Assembly (NCBI RefSeq): GCF_007097145.1
Contig: NZ_VJVZ01000009.1
Coordinates: 162,361 to 226,360, forward strand
Direction: 5' to 3'
Length of the DNA: 64,000 nucleotides
DNA from: Flavobacterium zepuense
GTDB taxonomy: Bacteria; Bacteroidota; Bacteroidia; Flavobacteriales; Flavobacteriaceae
In this document: positions 1 through 9,337 of the stretch, piece by piece
How the letters are laid out: each line of letters starts with the position of its first letter
Position numbering within the stretch: position 1 is the first letter of the stretch
Notes under the pieces: model-generated
What the model saw: only the letters and a program-made list of their open reading frames with translations
Database searches by the model: none
What the model was told of the DNA's origin: nothing
Program-made: the position numbers and the translations under genes

Positions 1-493
1 CTGTGGCGCCCAGGTTCCAGGCGTCGCGAACGCTGCCAAACATTATCTGGTCGTACTTGGTGGGGTAGGTAAGCAATTCGTTATGGTTTATCTTAACTAT
101 AAACGGAATTTTATGGGCGTACTTGCGGCTCATTATGGCAAGGTTACCAAATGTGGTAGCTACGGCGTTACAGCCTCCTTCTATGGCCAATTTTAAGATG
201 TTTTCAGGATCAAAATACATTGGGTTAGGCGCGAATGATGCGCCCGCGGTATGCTCTATATCCTGGTCTACAGGTAAAATAGATACGTAACCGGTTTTTG
301 CCAGCCTGCCGTGGCCGTATAAAGCACTCAAGCTTTTAAGAACCTGTGAGCTGCGGTTGGTTTGTAAAAATATATCATCTACAAAGGTAGGTGAGGGCAG
401 ATGCAACAAATCTTTAGAAATTTTAGGGGTGTTAAAGCCCAGCAAACTTTCGGCATCTTTGCCTAAATGCTGTTGAATATCAGAGTAGTTCAT
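1..493 (-). CDS. fbaB: class I fructose-bisphosphate aldolase, N-terminal part (cut by window edge)
   Basis: The gene starts with ATG at 493 on the minus strand and runs off the left edge, giving about 164 residues. The family (DhnA/FbaB-type class I aldolase, usually about 350 residues) cleaves fructose 1,6-bisphosphate through a Schiff base in glycolysis and gluconeogenesis. The visible part has the family's characteristic start of a (beta/alpha)8 barrel: a region on bacterial-type aldolase loops ('[14 protein letters not shown]') and '[12 protein letters not shown]', followed by '[11 protein letters not shown]'. The Schiff-base lysine lies in the missing part, so activity cannot be judged. 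The family call rests on motif resemblance only. Confidence 0.85.
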   Translation of the reverse strand, partial: MNYSDIQQHLGKDAESLLGFNTPKISKDLLHLPSPTFVDDIFLQTNRSSQVLKSLSALYGHGRLAKTGYVSILPVDQDIEHTAGASFAPNPMYFDPENILKLAIEGGCNAVATTFGNLAIMSRKYAHKIPFIVKINHNELLTYPTKYDQIMFGSVRDAWNLGAT

Positions 494-584
494 AAAGTAT
501 AAAATTTATGAACTTAAAATTACTAACTAAATTTTAGGGATACATTAATTAGATGTTAAAGAATGTTAAAGCAGTTTTTGAAAT

Positions 585-620
585 TGATATAAAAAGAAAA
601 GCCTTCACTTAAGTGAAGGC
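585..620 (-). terminator. rho-independent terminator of the flotillin gene
   Basis: A perfect 20-base palindrome at 601-620 (arms GCCTTCACTT/AAGTGAAGGC) is followed, in the minus direction, by a T-rich run down to about 585. It lies 24 bases after the flotillin stop. Confidence 0.85.
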
Positions 621-643
621 TTGATGGTATAAGAAATTCAGAG

Positions 644-2557
644 CTAATTCATTTCCGGGCCGGTTTTATCTTTACGGGCATCCATCATTTCCATAAGCTT
701 AAGGCCCATAATGCCGCTAATAGGGTTATCGGCACCGCCATTGCCCGATATTATTACATCAGGAATAACTTTAATGTTGCCTCTGCCTATCTCTTCGGTA
801 ATTTTATACCTTGTAAAGTTATCGCCACCCATAGCCGATACCTGTAGCTGGTACGCCTCGGCAGTAGATTTACCAACAGCCATGATCTTTTCAGCCTCTG
901 CAAGTCCGGTTTTAGAGATGCGTTCAGCCTCGGCGCTGGCTGTAAGTTTTGTAGCTTCTGCCTGAGCGCCGGCACGGGCTTTAGTAGCCTCTGCTTCAGC
1001 ATTTGCACGCATTTTGGTCGCCTCTGCCTCTGCATTTACATTTAGTTTCAGGCTGGTTGCATCACCTTCGGCTTTTTTAACTGTAGCATCGGCGGTACGT
1101 TGCGCTATCTCAACACTTTGCGAAGCACGTACAATTTCTTTCTGCATATCGGCAATAGCGGTTTCTTTCTCCACGCCCTGCCTTTGTTCCTGTGCCATTT
1201 TTTGCGTTTGATAAGTTTTTTGCTCCTCTTCGGCAATTTTACGGTCGGTCAACGTTTTCATAAGCGATTCAGGAGGCACAATATCGCCAATAAGCGTATC
1301 TACGGCATTAACGTTGTACTCATCTAACACAAGCTTAATATGATGCTTGGCCGACTCCTGGCGCTCTTTCCTTGTGCTCAGGAATGAGATAACATCACTA
1401 TCCTGCGCCGAGTTTCTAAAGTAGTTGCCTATAGTTGGTTCTAACACCTGTGATACAAGGTTGTTCATGCTGCCAAACCGCGCTATAACCTTAGGGGCTT
1501 CGTTAGCGGGAACGTGTATAATTTGCGCCACATCAAGGTTAAAAGGGAAACCGTCTTTAGAACGCACAGTTATGGTAGAAAGGTTCTTATCCAACTCGTG
1601 CGATTCGCTCCTGGCATTCGCCCAGTTAAGTACAAGGTTGGTAGTGGGCACGGCTTCCAGCTTTGTAGTGTATTTGTTAAGCGCATACTTGCCGGGGCCA
1701 AAGGGTTCCATCCAGACACCGCGCTGCCCTTTAGAAACTATATTACCGTGTTTAAAATGTTCGCCGGTAACATCCTGCCCGTCTTCTCCTATATAGGATA
1801 TTACAACGCCCACGTAACCAATAGGTACATCGGTCATAGGGTTTTGTTCTATAAGGATAGCCCATGTATTAATATAGTAAGAACCAGCAAGCATTACATG
1901 AGGCTGTAACCCACGGTTACCGCCGCTTTCTAAAAAGGCATCAAAGTCCTGGAAGTTATTGTGCCCCTCTACAAACTTACCGGCGATCTGGCCTATGGGG
2001 ATAGGGTCGCCATCCAATGCGGTAACAATGCCTATCATGTTCTCGTATATCTTAACCTGATCTGCAATTACAATTTCAAATAAAAAGGTGTTAATACGGT
2101 ATGATCCTGTGGTAATAAAGGCCGTTTGGCGCCCTTTTTGGCCACCGTTGTCTAAAAATGCGGTAGCATCCTGAAAGTTGTCCGAATCTACCTTCCGGGC
2201 CAGAATGCGACCAGTTTGTATTTCTTTACCGTCTTTACTCAATACCAAGCCTATCTTTCCTTCAGGTATTACGGTAAACTCGGTCATGTCTACCGAATAT
2301 TGCCATATCCACATCATCCAGTACAGTCCCGGCGCAAGCGTTTTTGCCTGATAGCCCGCCTCGCCTTTAGTGGCTATAATACGGCCATCCGGCAACGATT
2401 TTTCCGCCCCAAAGAGCACAAATTTTTTAGTAACCAGTCCAATTTTATTTTCAGGTACGATAACCATCCCGAAAAACACACGTAAAACAAATTTGTAAAA
2501 AACAACGCATAGTAAAAGGAGTCCTAACCATGCGTAACCAGAGATAATTGTTGTCAT
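644..2557 (-). CDS. flotillin/SPFH-family membrane protein with N-terminal tandem repeats
   Basis: A 637-residue protein with one N-terminal membrane segment (about 8-30), an SPFH/band-7 region (about 305-430) and a long Ala/Glu-rich coiled coil (about 445-565) with repeats of the type AEAEATK. Flotillins scaffold membrane microdomains. Between the membrane anchor and the SPFH region lie four degenerate repeats (about 34-84, 97-160, 170-236 and 244-296). Each opens with a 'P..kIGlV' strand and three of them close with 'G.Y.iN' or 'GkYalN'. Two also share 'NFQD..AFL..GG..G'. Ordinary flotillins lack this block, and it resembles the repeat style of major vault protein. Start ATG at 2557; a terminator follows. 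Microdomain function is inferred. Confidence 0.8.
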   Translation of the reverse strand: MTTIISGYAWLGLLLLCVVFYKFVLRVFFGMVIVPENKIGLVTKKFVLFGAEKSLPDGRIIATKGEAGYQAKTLAPGLYWMMWIWQYSVDMTEFTVIPEGKIGLVLSKDGKEIQTGRILARKVDSDNFQDATAFLDNGGQKGRQTAFITTGSYRINTFLFEIVIADQVKIYENMIGIVTALDGDPIPIGQIAGKFVEGHNNFQDFDAFLESGGNRGLQPHVMLAGSYYINTWAILIEQNPMTDVPIGYVGVVISYIGEDGQDVTGEHFKHGNIVSKGQRGVWMEPFGPGKYALNKYTTKLEAVPTTNLVLNWANARSESHELDKNLSTITVRSKDGFPFNLDVAQIIHVPANEAPKVIARFGSMNNLVSQVLEPTIGNYFRNSAQDSDVISFLSTRKERQESAKHHIKLVLDEYNVNAVDTLIGDIVPPESLMKTLTDRKIAEEEQKTYQTQKMAQEQRQGVEKETAIADMQKEIVRASQSVEIAQRTADATVKKAEGDATSLKLNVNAEAEATKMRANAEAEATKARAGAQAEATKLTASAEAERISKTGLAEAEKIMAVGKSTAEAYQLQVSAMGGDNFTRYKITEEIGRGNIKVIPDVIISGNGGADNPISGIMGLKLMEMMDARKDKTGPEMN

Positions 2558-2795
2558 GTTTGTTATAATTAGACTGTAAAATTACGCTGGTTTTAACAAG
2601 AATGTTCTCAGGCTTAAATAATTTAACTTATGGCTTGTTTTACGCGCTAAAGCCTTAAAAACAGCTTTTTTACATCGATATAGTTGTTTGTTTAGGGCTG
2701 GGTTTTCCAAAATGCAAACTGCGGCCTGCATCTTGAATTTTAACAGTTTAAAGGCCGCTTTTTCATTATCTTATATAAATTTTAGGGCAAATAAA
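2558..2795. other. intergenic region between ncRNA candidate and flotillin gene
   Basis: About 240 bases with no credible ORF. It contains the upstream region of the flotillin gene. I found no good TAnnTTTG promoter match on the minus strand here. Confidence 0.5.
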
Positions 2796-2825
2796 AACCG
2801 GCCACAGTAGTATGGCCGGTTTTGA
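2796..2825 (-). terminator. terminator of the ncRNA candidate
   Basis: Arms 2815-2825 and 2796-2806 pair perfectly over 11 bases with an 8-base loop. In the minus direction a TTTTTATTT tract follows. Confidence 0.8.
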
Positions 2826-3030
2826 TAAGTGACACTGATTAAACTATTGCGATATTTAAACCCCTACTGCTGCCATCCTGCCGTGTTGCTGATCGGTTTC
2901 CGCGCCGTAGCGCGCCGACGTTAGTTTTATTACCTTACACGAACGGGTGGAAAGTGTAAGGCACCGTTACAGCCTCCTCGGCAGGCTGCCTACCCGTCAT
3001 CTTCGTTTTGGTAGCCGTTATAATTTTTTA
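2796..3030 (-). ncRNA. structured non-coding RNA candidate with pseudoknot and terminator
   Basis: On the minus strand this intergenic stretch can fold compactly. Hairpin A pairs 2983-2988 with 970-equivalent bases 2970-2975 (six pairs). Hairpin B pairs 2954-2961 with 2933-2940 (eight pairs, 13-base loop). Six bases in the loop of B (2943-2948) are complementary to 2992-2997, giving a possible pseudoknot. Hairpin C (2901-2905 with 2910-2914) is capped by a UACG tetraloop and extended by 2894-2896 with 2915-2917. The end is a strong hairpin at 2796-2825 followed by T residues. The region is GC-rich compared with its AT-rich flanks. It does not match tmRNA, RNase P or 4.5S RNA motifs that I can recall; 6S RNA or an undescribed family remain possible. 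The 5' end is not defined. Confidence 0.6.
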
Positions 3031-3234
3031 ATCAGTATCAGTACATTACGAATGCTAATGCGTTTATGTATTATAAAGTTAGCAAAAATGTATTTAGGAT
3101 TTCATAAATTAATATAACAAGAAAATACTTATTTTAATTTAAGTTTTTGATTTACAGCGACTTGTTTTTATTTAGGGTTTAATATTTTCAGAAAGAAGCC
3201 GATATTTACACCAAACTTTAATAAACATTTAGGC

Positions 3235-3609
3235 TTATGTAAATTTAGCAACACGCTCAAAGTCCTCGTAAGAAACCTTTACAAATTCCATTGCAATAAC
3301 CTGGTAATCAAAGCCTGCACTATATACTACAGGCAAATGGCCTTCAAGAGTATAGTTTGCAGCAGCCCATGCATCTTCTGTAGTAACAATTGAATCTGAC
3401 TCAATTAACAGCACATTTTTGTACTTACCGCGGGATTGCACAACCTCTTCCGGAATTAAAACGGTATTTGCCAGCATAATAATCTCTGCAGTGCGTTCTT
3501 TTATAGCGGTTTGTAGTATTGTTTTAAACCTGTTGGCATTTTCAGGAAGCTGTAATTCACTGCCACCGGGAATGAGAAATAGCGTTGTTTTTGTATCTGA
3601 GGTATTCAA
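3235..3609 (-). CDS. hypothetical protein, 124 aa
   Basis: I do not recognise the family. The protein has no signal peptide or membrane segment and reads as a small soluble alpha/beta protein: an early hydrophobic strand (TTLFLIPGG), a helix, then 'KYKNVLLIESDSI'. A short stretch of about 200 bases separates it from the divergent GH2 gene. ATG at 3609 is the natural start. The next gene in its direction is the ncRNA candidate, so it appears monocistronic. Confidence 0.6.
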   Translation of the reverse strand: MNTSDTKTTLFLIPGGSELQLPENANRFKTILQTAIKERTAEIIMLANTVLIPEEVVQSRGKYKNVLLIESDSIVTTEDAWAAANYTLEGHLPVVYSAGFDYQVIAMEFVKVSYEDFERVAKFT

Positions 3610-3808
3610 GGTATTATATTTTCGGGACTGCGAAAATACAGCGAAATGAACCGTTTGCAGCTTATATTAACGTTATGCTAAGTGAAATATGAGATTAATT
3701 TAAGAAATGGGGCCACATTTACTAATATTTGCAGTATTTGACAAGATACTATTAAGCAGTTAATTCTCAAATCCCTATTTTTATCGGTTTTACATAATCA
3801 CAGTATTT

Positions 3809-6646
3809 ATGAAACTATCTATTGCCAAGATATGCCTGCCATGCCTTTTATTATTGACGTTAACTACTTCTGCTATAGCACAAAACCCATCAGGAAGGGA
3901 AGTAACCTTAATAGATGACGGCTGGCACTTTGCATTTGGGCACTCTCATGATACCGGCAAAGACTTTAACCACGGTACAGCATACTTCTCCTACCTTGCA
4001 AAAACCGGTAACGGCGATGGCCCTGCTGCTGCTGCTTTTGATGACCGTGCCTGGCGATTATTAAACCTGCCGCACGACTGGGCTGTAGAACAATCATTTA
4101 GCGAAGCAGGCAGTTTTAGCCACGGCTTTAAAACCGCAGGTAAGGGCTTCCCGGACAAGAGTATTGGCTGGTACCGCCGGAAGATCAGCATACCAGAGAC
4201 CGACCTCGGGCGCATCATCTCGCTTAAGTTTGACGGCGTATTTCGCGACTCTAAAGTGTGGTTTAATGGGCATTACCTTGGTAATGAGCCAAGTGGATAT
4301 GATGGTTTTGAGTATGATGTTTCCGCTTATGTAAATTATGGAGGCGAAAATACCATTGCCGTGCGCGTAGATGCCTCTATGGAGGAGGGCTGGTTTTACG
4401 AAGGCGCCGGTATTTACAGGCATGTGTATGTGCAAAAGACTAATCCACTGCATGTTAAAACTAATGGAACTTACATTACTACCGATATTAAAAACGGTTA
4501 TGCCAACATAAAAGCGCAGGTTGCCATTGAGAATTGGAGCAATGATAATAATGGAGGCGATGTAGAAATAGTATCAACGATTGTAGATCCGCAGGGTAAG
4601 GAAATTTCTACAAAACAGATAATTTTGGCACCAAAACCCTTTAATATTTCACTTTCGGACTCTGAGATTCGCATAAATACCCCCCTTTTATGGGACATTG
4701 AAAATCCAAATTTATACCGCCTCATAACTCAGATAAAAAAGGAAGGAAAAATAGTGGATACCTACGAAACTACTTTCGGCATCCGGAGCATTCGTTTTGA
4801 TCCCGAAGAAGGTTTTTTCCTAAACGGAAAGCATCTTAAACTGAAAGGTACCAACAACCACCAGGACCATGCAGGGGTGGGCACTGCATTACCCGATGAG
4901 CTACAGTACTTCCGCATCAAAAAACTTAAGGAAATGGGCAGCAATGCCTACCGTTGCTCGCACCATCCGCCAACACCCGAACTTTTAGAGGCCTGCGACA
5001 GGCTGGGCATGTTGGTTATTGATGAAACCCGACTTATGGGTATTACCGATTTGCACCTCGGGGCCGTTAAACGAATGATAGAGCGCGATCGCAACCACCC
5101 CAGCGTGTTTTGCTGGTCGGTTGGCAATGAGGAGTGGGCCATAGAGGGCAACATCATGGGCGAGCGCATAACCAATACCATGCAGGGCTATGCTAAGAGC
5201 ATTGATCCTACAAGGCCCGTAACTGTGGGCATTAGCAGTGGTTTCAGGAGCGGGATATCATCGGTAGTAGAGGTTATGGGTTACAACTACCTTGGTAATG
5301 GCGATATAGATGCGCACCGCAACCAGTTTAAGCAACAGCCCGGTATGGGTACCGAGGAGGGCTCTACCTTTGCCACCCGCGGTATTTACGTTACCGATGA
5401 TGCCAAACATTACCAGGCAGCTTACGACCGCAAACCGCGCCCGTCATTTTACAGTATAGAGGAGGGGTGGAAGTTTTATGCCACACGCCCATACCTGGCA
5501 GGCATGTTCATCTGGACAGGGTTTGATTACCGTGGCGAGCCCACGCCTTATGGCTGGCCGTCGGTTACTTCCTACTTTGGTATGATGGATGTGTGTGGTT
5601 TCCCTAAAGATAATGTGTACTACCTTAAATCATGGTGGGGTAGCGAGCCGGTGCTGCACCTGCTACCGCACTGGAACTGGCAGGGCATGGAAGGCAAAGA
5701 GATAGACGTTTGGGCGTACTCCAACTGTGATGAGGTAGAGCTTTTTCTCAACAAAAAGAGCCTTGGCAAAAAGATGATGGAGCAATACGGCCATTTAGAA
5801 TGGAAGGTGGCTTACCAACCCGGTACATTAGAGGCTGTAGGCTATAAGAATGGTAAAAGGATACTTACCGACATTAGGAAAACCACAGGCAAGCCGGAAA
5901 AGATAAAACTTACGTCGCACAGGCAAACGCTCGACAAAGCTAATGGGGTTGCAGTATTTAATGTGGAAGTGACGGATAAAAACGGGCTGCACATTCCCAC
6001 GGCTACAAATGAGGTTACGTTCAGTATAAAAGGCGGCACAATAATAGGGGTGGGCAATGGCGACCCAACATCGCTTGAAAATGATAAATTTATAGACGCT
6101 ATCGCTTTAGTAAACATAACCGGTTTGCAGGAGCAGGCACTTACTACAGTTAACTTGCCACAGCAACTGCCATCGTACCCTAAAAACAACTGGACGGAGG
6201 CTTTTAAAGACAGGGATTATAAAAACCTTGCTCCGGCTTATGTTTACCGCGGGCAGTTTGAGTTGGCATCACTATCAGCAACTAATGTGGTTACGTTCTT
6301 TTATCAGAAGGTAGGGGTAGATGCCGTTATTTTTGTGAATGGTAAAAAGGTTAACTCAGCTAAAGATGACGCTCAAAAATATATTCTAAGTGCCGATATG
6401 CTTAAACAGGGCATCAACACCTTAAACATTATAGCAACACCCGTACATAAAGTAAAAGATTGGGACGTGATTAACGCCAACCCCGGTGTTGTTCAGGTTA
6501 TAACTCCCGCTGACCAGTGGAAACGTAAGCTATTCAGCGGTTACGCACAGGTAATCGTTCAGGCCGATGGCAGCGGTAAGGATATTGTGCTTTCGGCTAC
6601 AGCCAAAGATGTGAAAGCTGCAACGCTAACCCTTAGTGTTAAATAA
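3809..6646 (+). CDS. secreted glycoside hydrolase family 2 beta-galactosidase
   Basis: A 945-residue protein with a cleavable signal peptide ending near 'SAIAQ'. The order is GH2 sugar-binding jelly roll, immunoglobulin-like domain, TIM barrel, then C-terminal Ig-like domains, including an invasin/Big-type segment around residues 710-780 ('HIPTATNEVTFSIKGGTIIGVGNGDP'-like motif, not written in full). The likely acid/base is Glu441 in 'SVGNEEW' and the likely nucleophile Glu516 in 'GTEEGS'. The 'WTGFDYRGEPTPYGWPS' motif is typical of Bacteroidota GH2 enzymes acting on beta-galactosides. The enzyme probably acts in the periplasm or outside the cell. There is no SusC/D pair next to it, so the natural glycan is unknown; beta-glucuronidase-like activity cannot be excluded. 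Confidence 0.88.
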   Translation: MKLSIAKICLPCLLLLTLTTSAIAQNPSGREVTLIDDGWHFAFGHSHDTGKDFNHGTAYFSYLAKTGNGDGPAAAAFDDRAWRLLNLPHDWAVEQSFSEAGSFSHGFKTAGKGFPDKSIGWYRRKISIPETDLGRIISLKFDGVFRDSKVWFNGHYLGNEPSGYDGFEYDVSAYVNYGGENTIAVRVDASMEEGWFYEGAGIYRHVYVQKTNPLHVKTNGTYITTDIKNGYANIKAQVAIENWSNDNNGGDVEIVSTIVDPQGKEISTKQIILAPKPFNISLSDSEIRINTPLLWDIENPNLYRLITQIKKEGKIVDTYETTFGIRSIRFDPEEGFFLNGKHLKLKGTNNHQDHAGVGTALPDELQYFRIKKLKEMGSNAYRCSHHPPTPELLEACDRLGMLVIDETRLMGITDLHLGAVKRMIERDRNHPSVFCWSVGNEEWAIEGNIMGERITNTMQGYAKSIDPTRPVTVGISSGFRSGISSVVEVMGYNYLGNGDIDAHRNQFKQQPGMGTEEGSTFATRGIYVTDDAKHYQAAYDRKPRPSFYSIEEGWKFYATRPYLAGMFIWTGFDYRGEPTPYGWPSVTSYFGMMDVCGFPKDNVYYLKSWWGSEPVLHLLPHWNWQGMEGKEIDVWAYSNCDEVELFLNKKSLGKKMMEQYGHLEWKVAYQPGTLEAVGYKNGKRILTDIRKTTGKPEKIKLTSHRQTLDKANGVAVFNVEVTDKNGLHIPTATNEVTFSIKGGTIIGVGNGDPTSLENDKFIDAIALVNITGLQEQALTTVNLPQQLPSYPKNNWTEAFKDRDYKNLAPAYVYRGQFELASLSATNVVTFFYQKVGVDAVIFVNGKKVNSAKDDAQKYILSADMLKQGINTLNIIATPVHKVKDWDVINANPGVVQVITPADQWKRKLFSGYAQVIVQADGSGKDIVLSATAKDVKAATLTLSVK

Positions 6647-6647
6647 C

Positions 6648-6673
6648 GTTCTTTTGTCTTGAAACAAAAGAAC
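6648..6673. repeat. inverted repeat just after the GH2 gene
   Basis: Ten-base arms GTTCTTTTGT (6648-6657) and ACAAAAGAAC (6664-6673) with a six-base loop begin two bases after the stop codon. It may act as a terminator, but this sequence also looks like the outer part of a dispersed flavobacterial repeat that continues to about 6830. Confidence 0.6.
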
Positions 6674-6690
6674 CAAAAATTCAAGGCTTG

Positions 6691-6805
6691 CACCCTTTTA
6701 CGCTACAAAGTATTGCGTTCGGCTAAATCATTTGAACTCGCTGCGCTCAAACAGCAAATGATTTTTAACGCCTTACTTCATACTTTGCTTAACGCTAAAA
6801 GGGTG
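6691..6805. repeat. long nested palindromic intergenic repeat
   Basis: About 115 bases form a multi-tier inverted repeat: 6691-6699 with 6797-6805, 6706-6713 with 6780-6787, 6715-6719 with 6767-6771, and 6725-6734 with 6755-6764. There is no ORF. This is the architecture of a REP/MITE-like dispersed repeat or of a stable RNA hairpin. Confidence 0.75.
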
Positions 6806-6870
6806 ATGCCTTAGCTTCACTCATACCCTAATGAATTACGGCAATACACAAACTGTACCCGTTCTCGGCT

Positions 6871-6902
6871 CCCCTCTCTTTCGGAGAGGGGCTGGGGGTG
6901 AG
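6871..6902. repeat. GC-rich hairpin repeat
   Basis: Eight-base arms at 6871-6878 and 6884-6891 (CCCCTCTC/GAGAGGGG) are followed by a G-rich CTGGGGGTGAGG tail. This short element is a familiar intergenic repeat in many Bacteroidota. The remaining part of the 6647-7005 gap holds only the AT-rich upstream region of the antiporter. Confidence 0.6.
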
Positions 6903-7005
6903 GTCTTCAGAGTCGTAAGCCGCAAAAATTCCTTAACCATAGTACTAATTTTTTTGTAAGATAAAAATTAGTAACTTCCCCTCAATTACGCTAAAGCCAT
7001 ACACA

Positions 7006-8580
7006 ATGCTGGATTCATTTCCGTTTTACCTTAGCCTCATTGCCGTAATATTAGGGGTTATAATGCTCGCTAACAAAATAAAGGTGGCCTACCCGGTACT
7101 GTTAGTGCTGGCGGGGCTGGGCATCAGCCTGATACCCGGTATGCCCACGGTGCACATTGAGGCCGACCTGATATTCGTTATCTTCCTGCCGCCGCTTTTG
7201 TATGAAGCGGCATGGTCTATCTCATGGAAAGAACTGTGGAAATGGCGCCGCATCATTACCAGCTTTGCCTTTATAGTAGTGTTTTTTACAGCCTTTACCA
7301 TAGCCTTGGTAGCCAATCATTTTATACCCGGCTTTACGCTTGCACTGGGCTTTTTGCTGGGAGGTATCGTATCGCCGCCCGATGCTGTAAGTGCCGGGGC
7401 TATACTTAAGTTTGTAAAAGTACCGCGGCGTTTTTCATCAATATTAGAAGGGGAGAGCCTGCTTAACGATGCCTCTTCGCTTATAATTTTCCGCTTTGCG
7501 CTTATAGCCGTTGCAACCGGCCAGTTTGTATGGCAGGAAGCCGCTTTAAACTTTAGCTGGATGGTTTTTGGCGGCGTGGGTATAGGCCTTGTAACAAGCT
7601 ACATTATTATGAAATGCCATAAGCATTTACCTACCGATGCCAATATAGATATTGCTCTTACGCTCATAACGCCTTATATTATTTATGTAGCTGCAGAAGA
7701 GGTACACAGTAGTGGTGTACTTGCGGTGGTAAGTGGTGGCTTGTACCTTTCTACCCACAGGATGATATTTTTAAACAGCACATCGCGCCTGCGCACGGTT
7801 AACGTGTGGGAGAGCCTTTGCTTTGTGCTCAACGGGCTTGTGTTTATGCTAATTGGGCTCGACCTGCCCGAAATTATCGAAGGGTTGGATGGCACCGGTA
7901 TAGGTACAGCCATAGGCTACGGCTTATTAATTACACTGGCATTGGTGGTATCAAGGATAATATCGGTATATGCGGCGGTTTTTACTACGCTGATAGCACG
8001 AAATTTTATAACGGTAGCCGATGCCGGACACCCCGGTTTCAGGGGGCCGCTTGTATTAGGATGGGCAGGTATGCGGGGTGTGGTATCGCTGGCAGCGGCA
8101 CTCTCTATACCCGTAACGTTGGATGATGGCTCGGCTTTCCCGCAGCGTAACCTTATACTCTTTATAACCTTTGTAGTGATATTGTCAACATTGCTGTTGC
8201 AGGGCTTAACATTACCATGGCTGATTAAGAAGATAAACATGCCTGATCCCGACTCTATAATGCCCGAAGACCAGATGTACAATAAAATAAGGAGGTTAAT
8301 GGCGCAGGAAGCACTTGATCACCTAAAAACGAATTACAGTACGCAATTGCAAAACAGGCAGGTGTTGCAGTTTTTTGCCAGTAAATGGGAAAATAGCGGC
8401 GCAGAGTCTGACGATAATTCGCTTATGGACGAAGAAACAAAAACTATTTACCTCGATCTTTTAAATGTTCAGCGCGACCTGTTGCTTAAAAAGAACAAAA
8501 GCCTTGTTGTTGACGAGGAAATTGTGCGCAGGCACCTGTTATATTTAGATTTGGAAGAAGAAAAGTTAGGGCTTTTATAA
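7006..8580 (+). CDS. Na+/H+ antiporter, CPA1 family
   Basis: A 524-residue inner-membrane protein with about 12 hydrophobic segments followed by a soluble C-terminal tail of about 110 residues. It exchanges sodium (or potassium) ions for protons to control pH and salt balance. The CPA1 hallmarks are visible: 'GGIVSPPDAVSAGAI' in the ion-binding unwound helix and 'EGESLLNDASSLIIF' in the partner helix, plus 'GMRGVVSLAAALS' further on. ATG at 7006 is the first plausible start. The gene stands alone, downstream of the repeat cluster and convergent with the thioesterase gene. The ion preference is not readable from the sequence. Confidence 0.88.
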   Translation: MLDSFPFYLSLIAVILGVIMLANKIKVAYPVLLVLAGLGISLIPGMPTVHIEADLIFVIFLPPLLYEAAWSISWKELWKWRRIITSFAFIVVFFTAFTIALVANHFIPGFTLALGFLLGGIVSPPDAVSAGAILKFVKVPRRFSSILEGESLLNDASSLIIFRFALIAVATGQFVWQEAALNFSWMVFGGVGIGLVTSYIIMKCHKHLPTDANIDIALTLITPYIIYVAAEEVHSSGVLAVVSGGLYLSTHRMIFLNSTSRLRTVNVWESLCFVLNGLVFMLIGLDLPEIIEGLDGTGIGTAIGYGLLITLALVVSRIISVYAAVFTTLIARNFITVADAGHPGFRGPLVLGWAGMRGVVSLAAALSIPVTLDDGSAFPQRNLILFITFVVILSTLLLQGLTLPWLIKKINMPDPDSIMPEDQMYNKIRRLMAQEALDHLKTNYSTQLQNRQVLQFFASKWENSGAESDDNSLMDEETKTIYLDLLNVQRDLLLKKNKSLVVDEEIVRRHLLYLDLEEEKLGLL

Positions 8581-8596
8581 TAATGCAAGCTAGCAC

Positions 8597-9337
8597 TTAC
8601 TTCCAGTTCAGCTCCAGCGCAAAACAGGCTTTATCGTCTTTATTAATACTAAAAAAGGTCTGTTTATCCTCAATGCCTGAATATAACTGAACTGCATCGC
8701 CCAGTTTAAGTTCGCGCATAAAGTTCATATCAAAGCTTTGCAACTGCTGCCTTAAAATAGGTTTATGGTCTATACCATCCAGGCACCATTCTAAATATTT
8801 TACGTTGTTAGCATGGTTTACAATATCCAGGTCAGATAATACCACTTTGCGTTCGCTGTGCAGCGCGGCCTCACGGTTTAGGTTCACTTTTTTAAAGGAT
8901 TCAGCGGTCGATTCCCTTTCAGGGTATTTTTCAAAATGTTCGTGGGGCAGGGCAAGGGCTTCGGCCTTGCGCAGTTTTGTATTAAATACCGCCCAGTAGG
9001 TAATGGAACCCACAATTTTTTTATCGCCAAGGTACATTTCCAGCGCACGTATAGATCGTGATCCCTGCAAATCATAAATCCAGGTTTTCACGGTAACAAC
9101 ATCGCGCCATTTAGGCAATTCATCAACCTCTACGCGCATGCGGCTTAGCACCCATGCCTGGTCATGCTGCTGCATATCGGTAAAGCTAAGGCCGCCCAGT
9201 TCGGCATGGTAACCGGCTGTTATTTGCAGCAGGTTGCAAAGCTCGGTGTGGCGCAGCAGGCCGTTAGGGCTGCATTGCAGGAAATTAATTTCAAAGTCGT
9301 GCGAGTAAACCGATGTAAAATCCGGGGATATTGGCAT
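8597..9337 (-). CDS. acyl-ACP thioesterase
   Basis: A 246-residue double hot-dog protein of the plant FatA/FatB-like bacterial family. It releases fatty acids from acyl carrier protein in the cytoplasm. The first hot-dog starts around residue 8 ('HDFEINFLQCSPNG') and the second begins near residue 155 with 'LSDLDIVNHANNVKYLEW', which holds the family's conserved Asp-x-Asn-x-His active-site pattern. The ATG overlaps the miaA stop codon by one base (TAATG), indicating translational coupling to miaA. Confidence 0.85.
   Translation of the reverse strand: MPISPDFTSVYSHDFEINFLQCSPNGLLRHTELCNLLQITAGYHAELGGLSFTDMQQHDQAWVLSRMRVEVDELPKWRDVVTVKTWIYDLQGSRSIRALEMYLGDKKIVGSITYWAVFNTKLRKAEALALPHEHFEKYPERESTAESFKKVNLNREAALHSERKVVLSDLDIVNHANNVKYLEWCLDGIDHKPILRQQLQSFDMNFMRELKLGDAVQLYSGIEDKQTFFSINKDDKACFALELNWK

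Noticed and set aside
2796..3030. tmRNA, RNase P RNA or 4.5S RNA
   Set aside because: No tRNA-like ends with CCA, no P4 consensus and no GGAA tetraloop with AGCAG internal loop in the right arrangement.
6648..6902. CRISPR array
   Set aside because: Inverted rather than regularly spaced direct repeats, no spacers and no cas genes.
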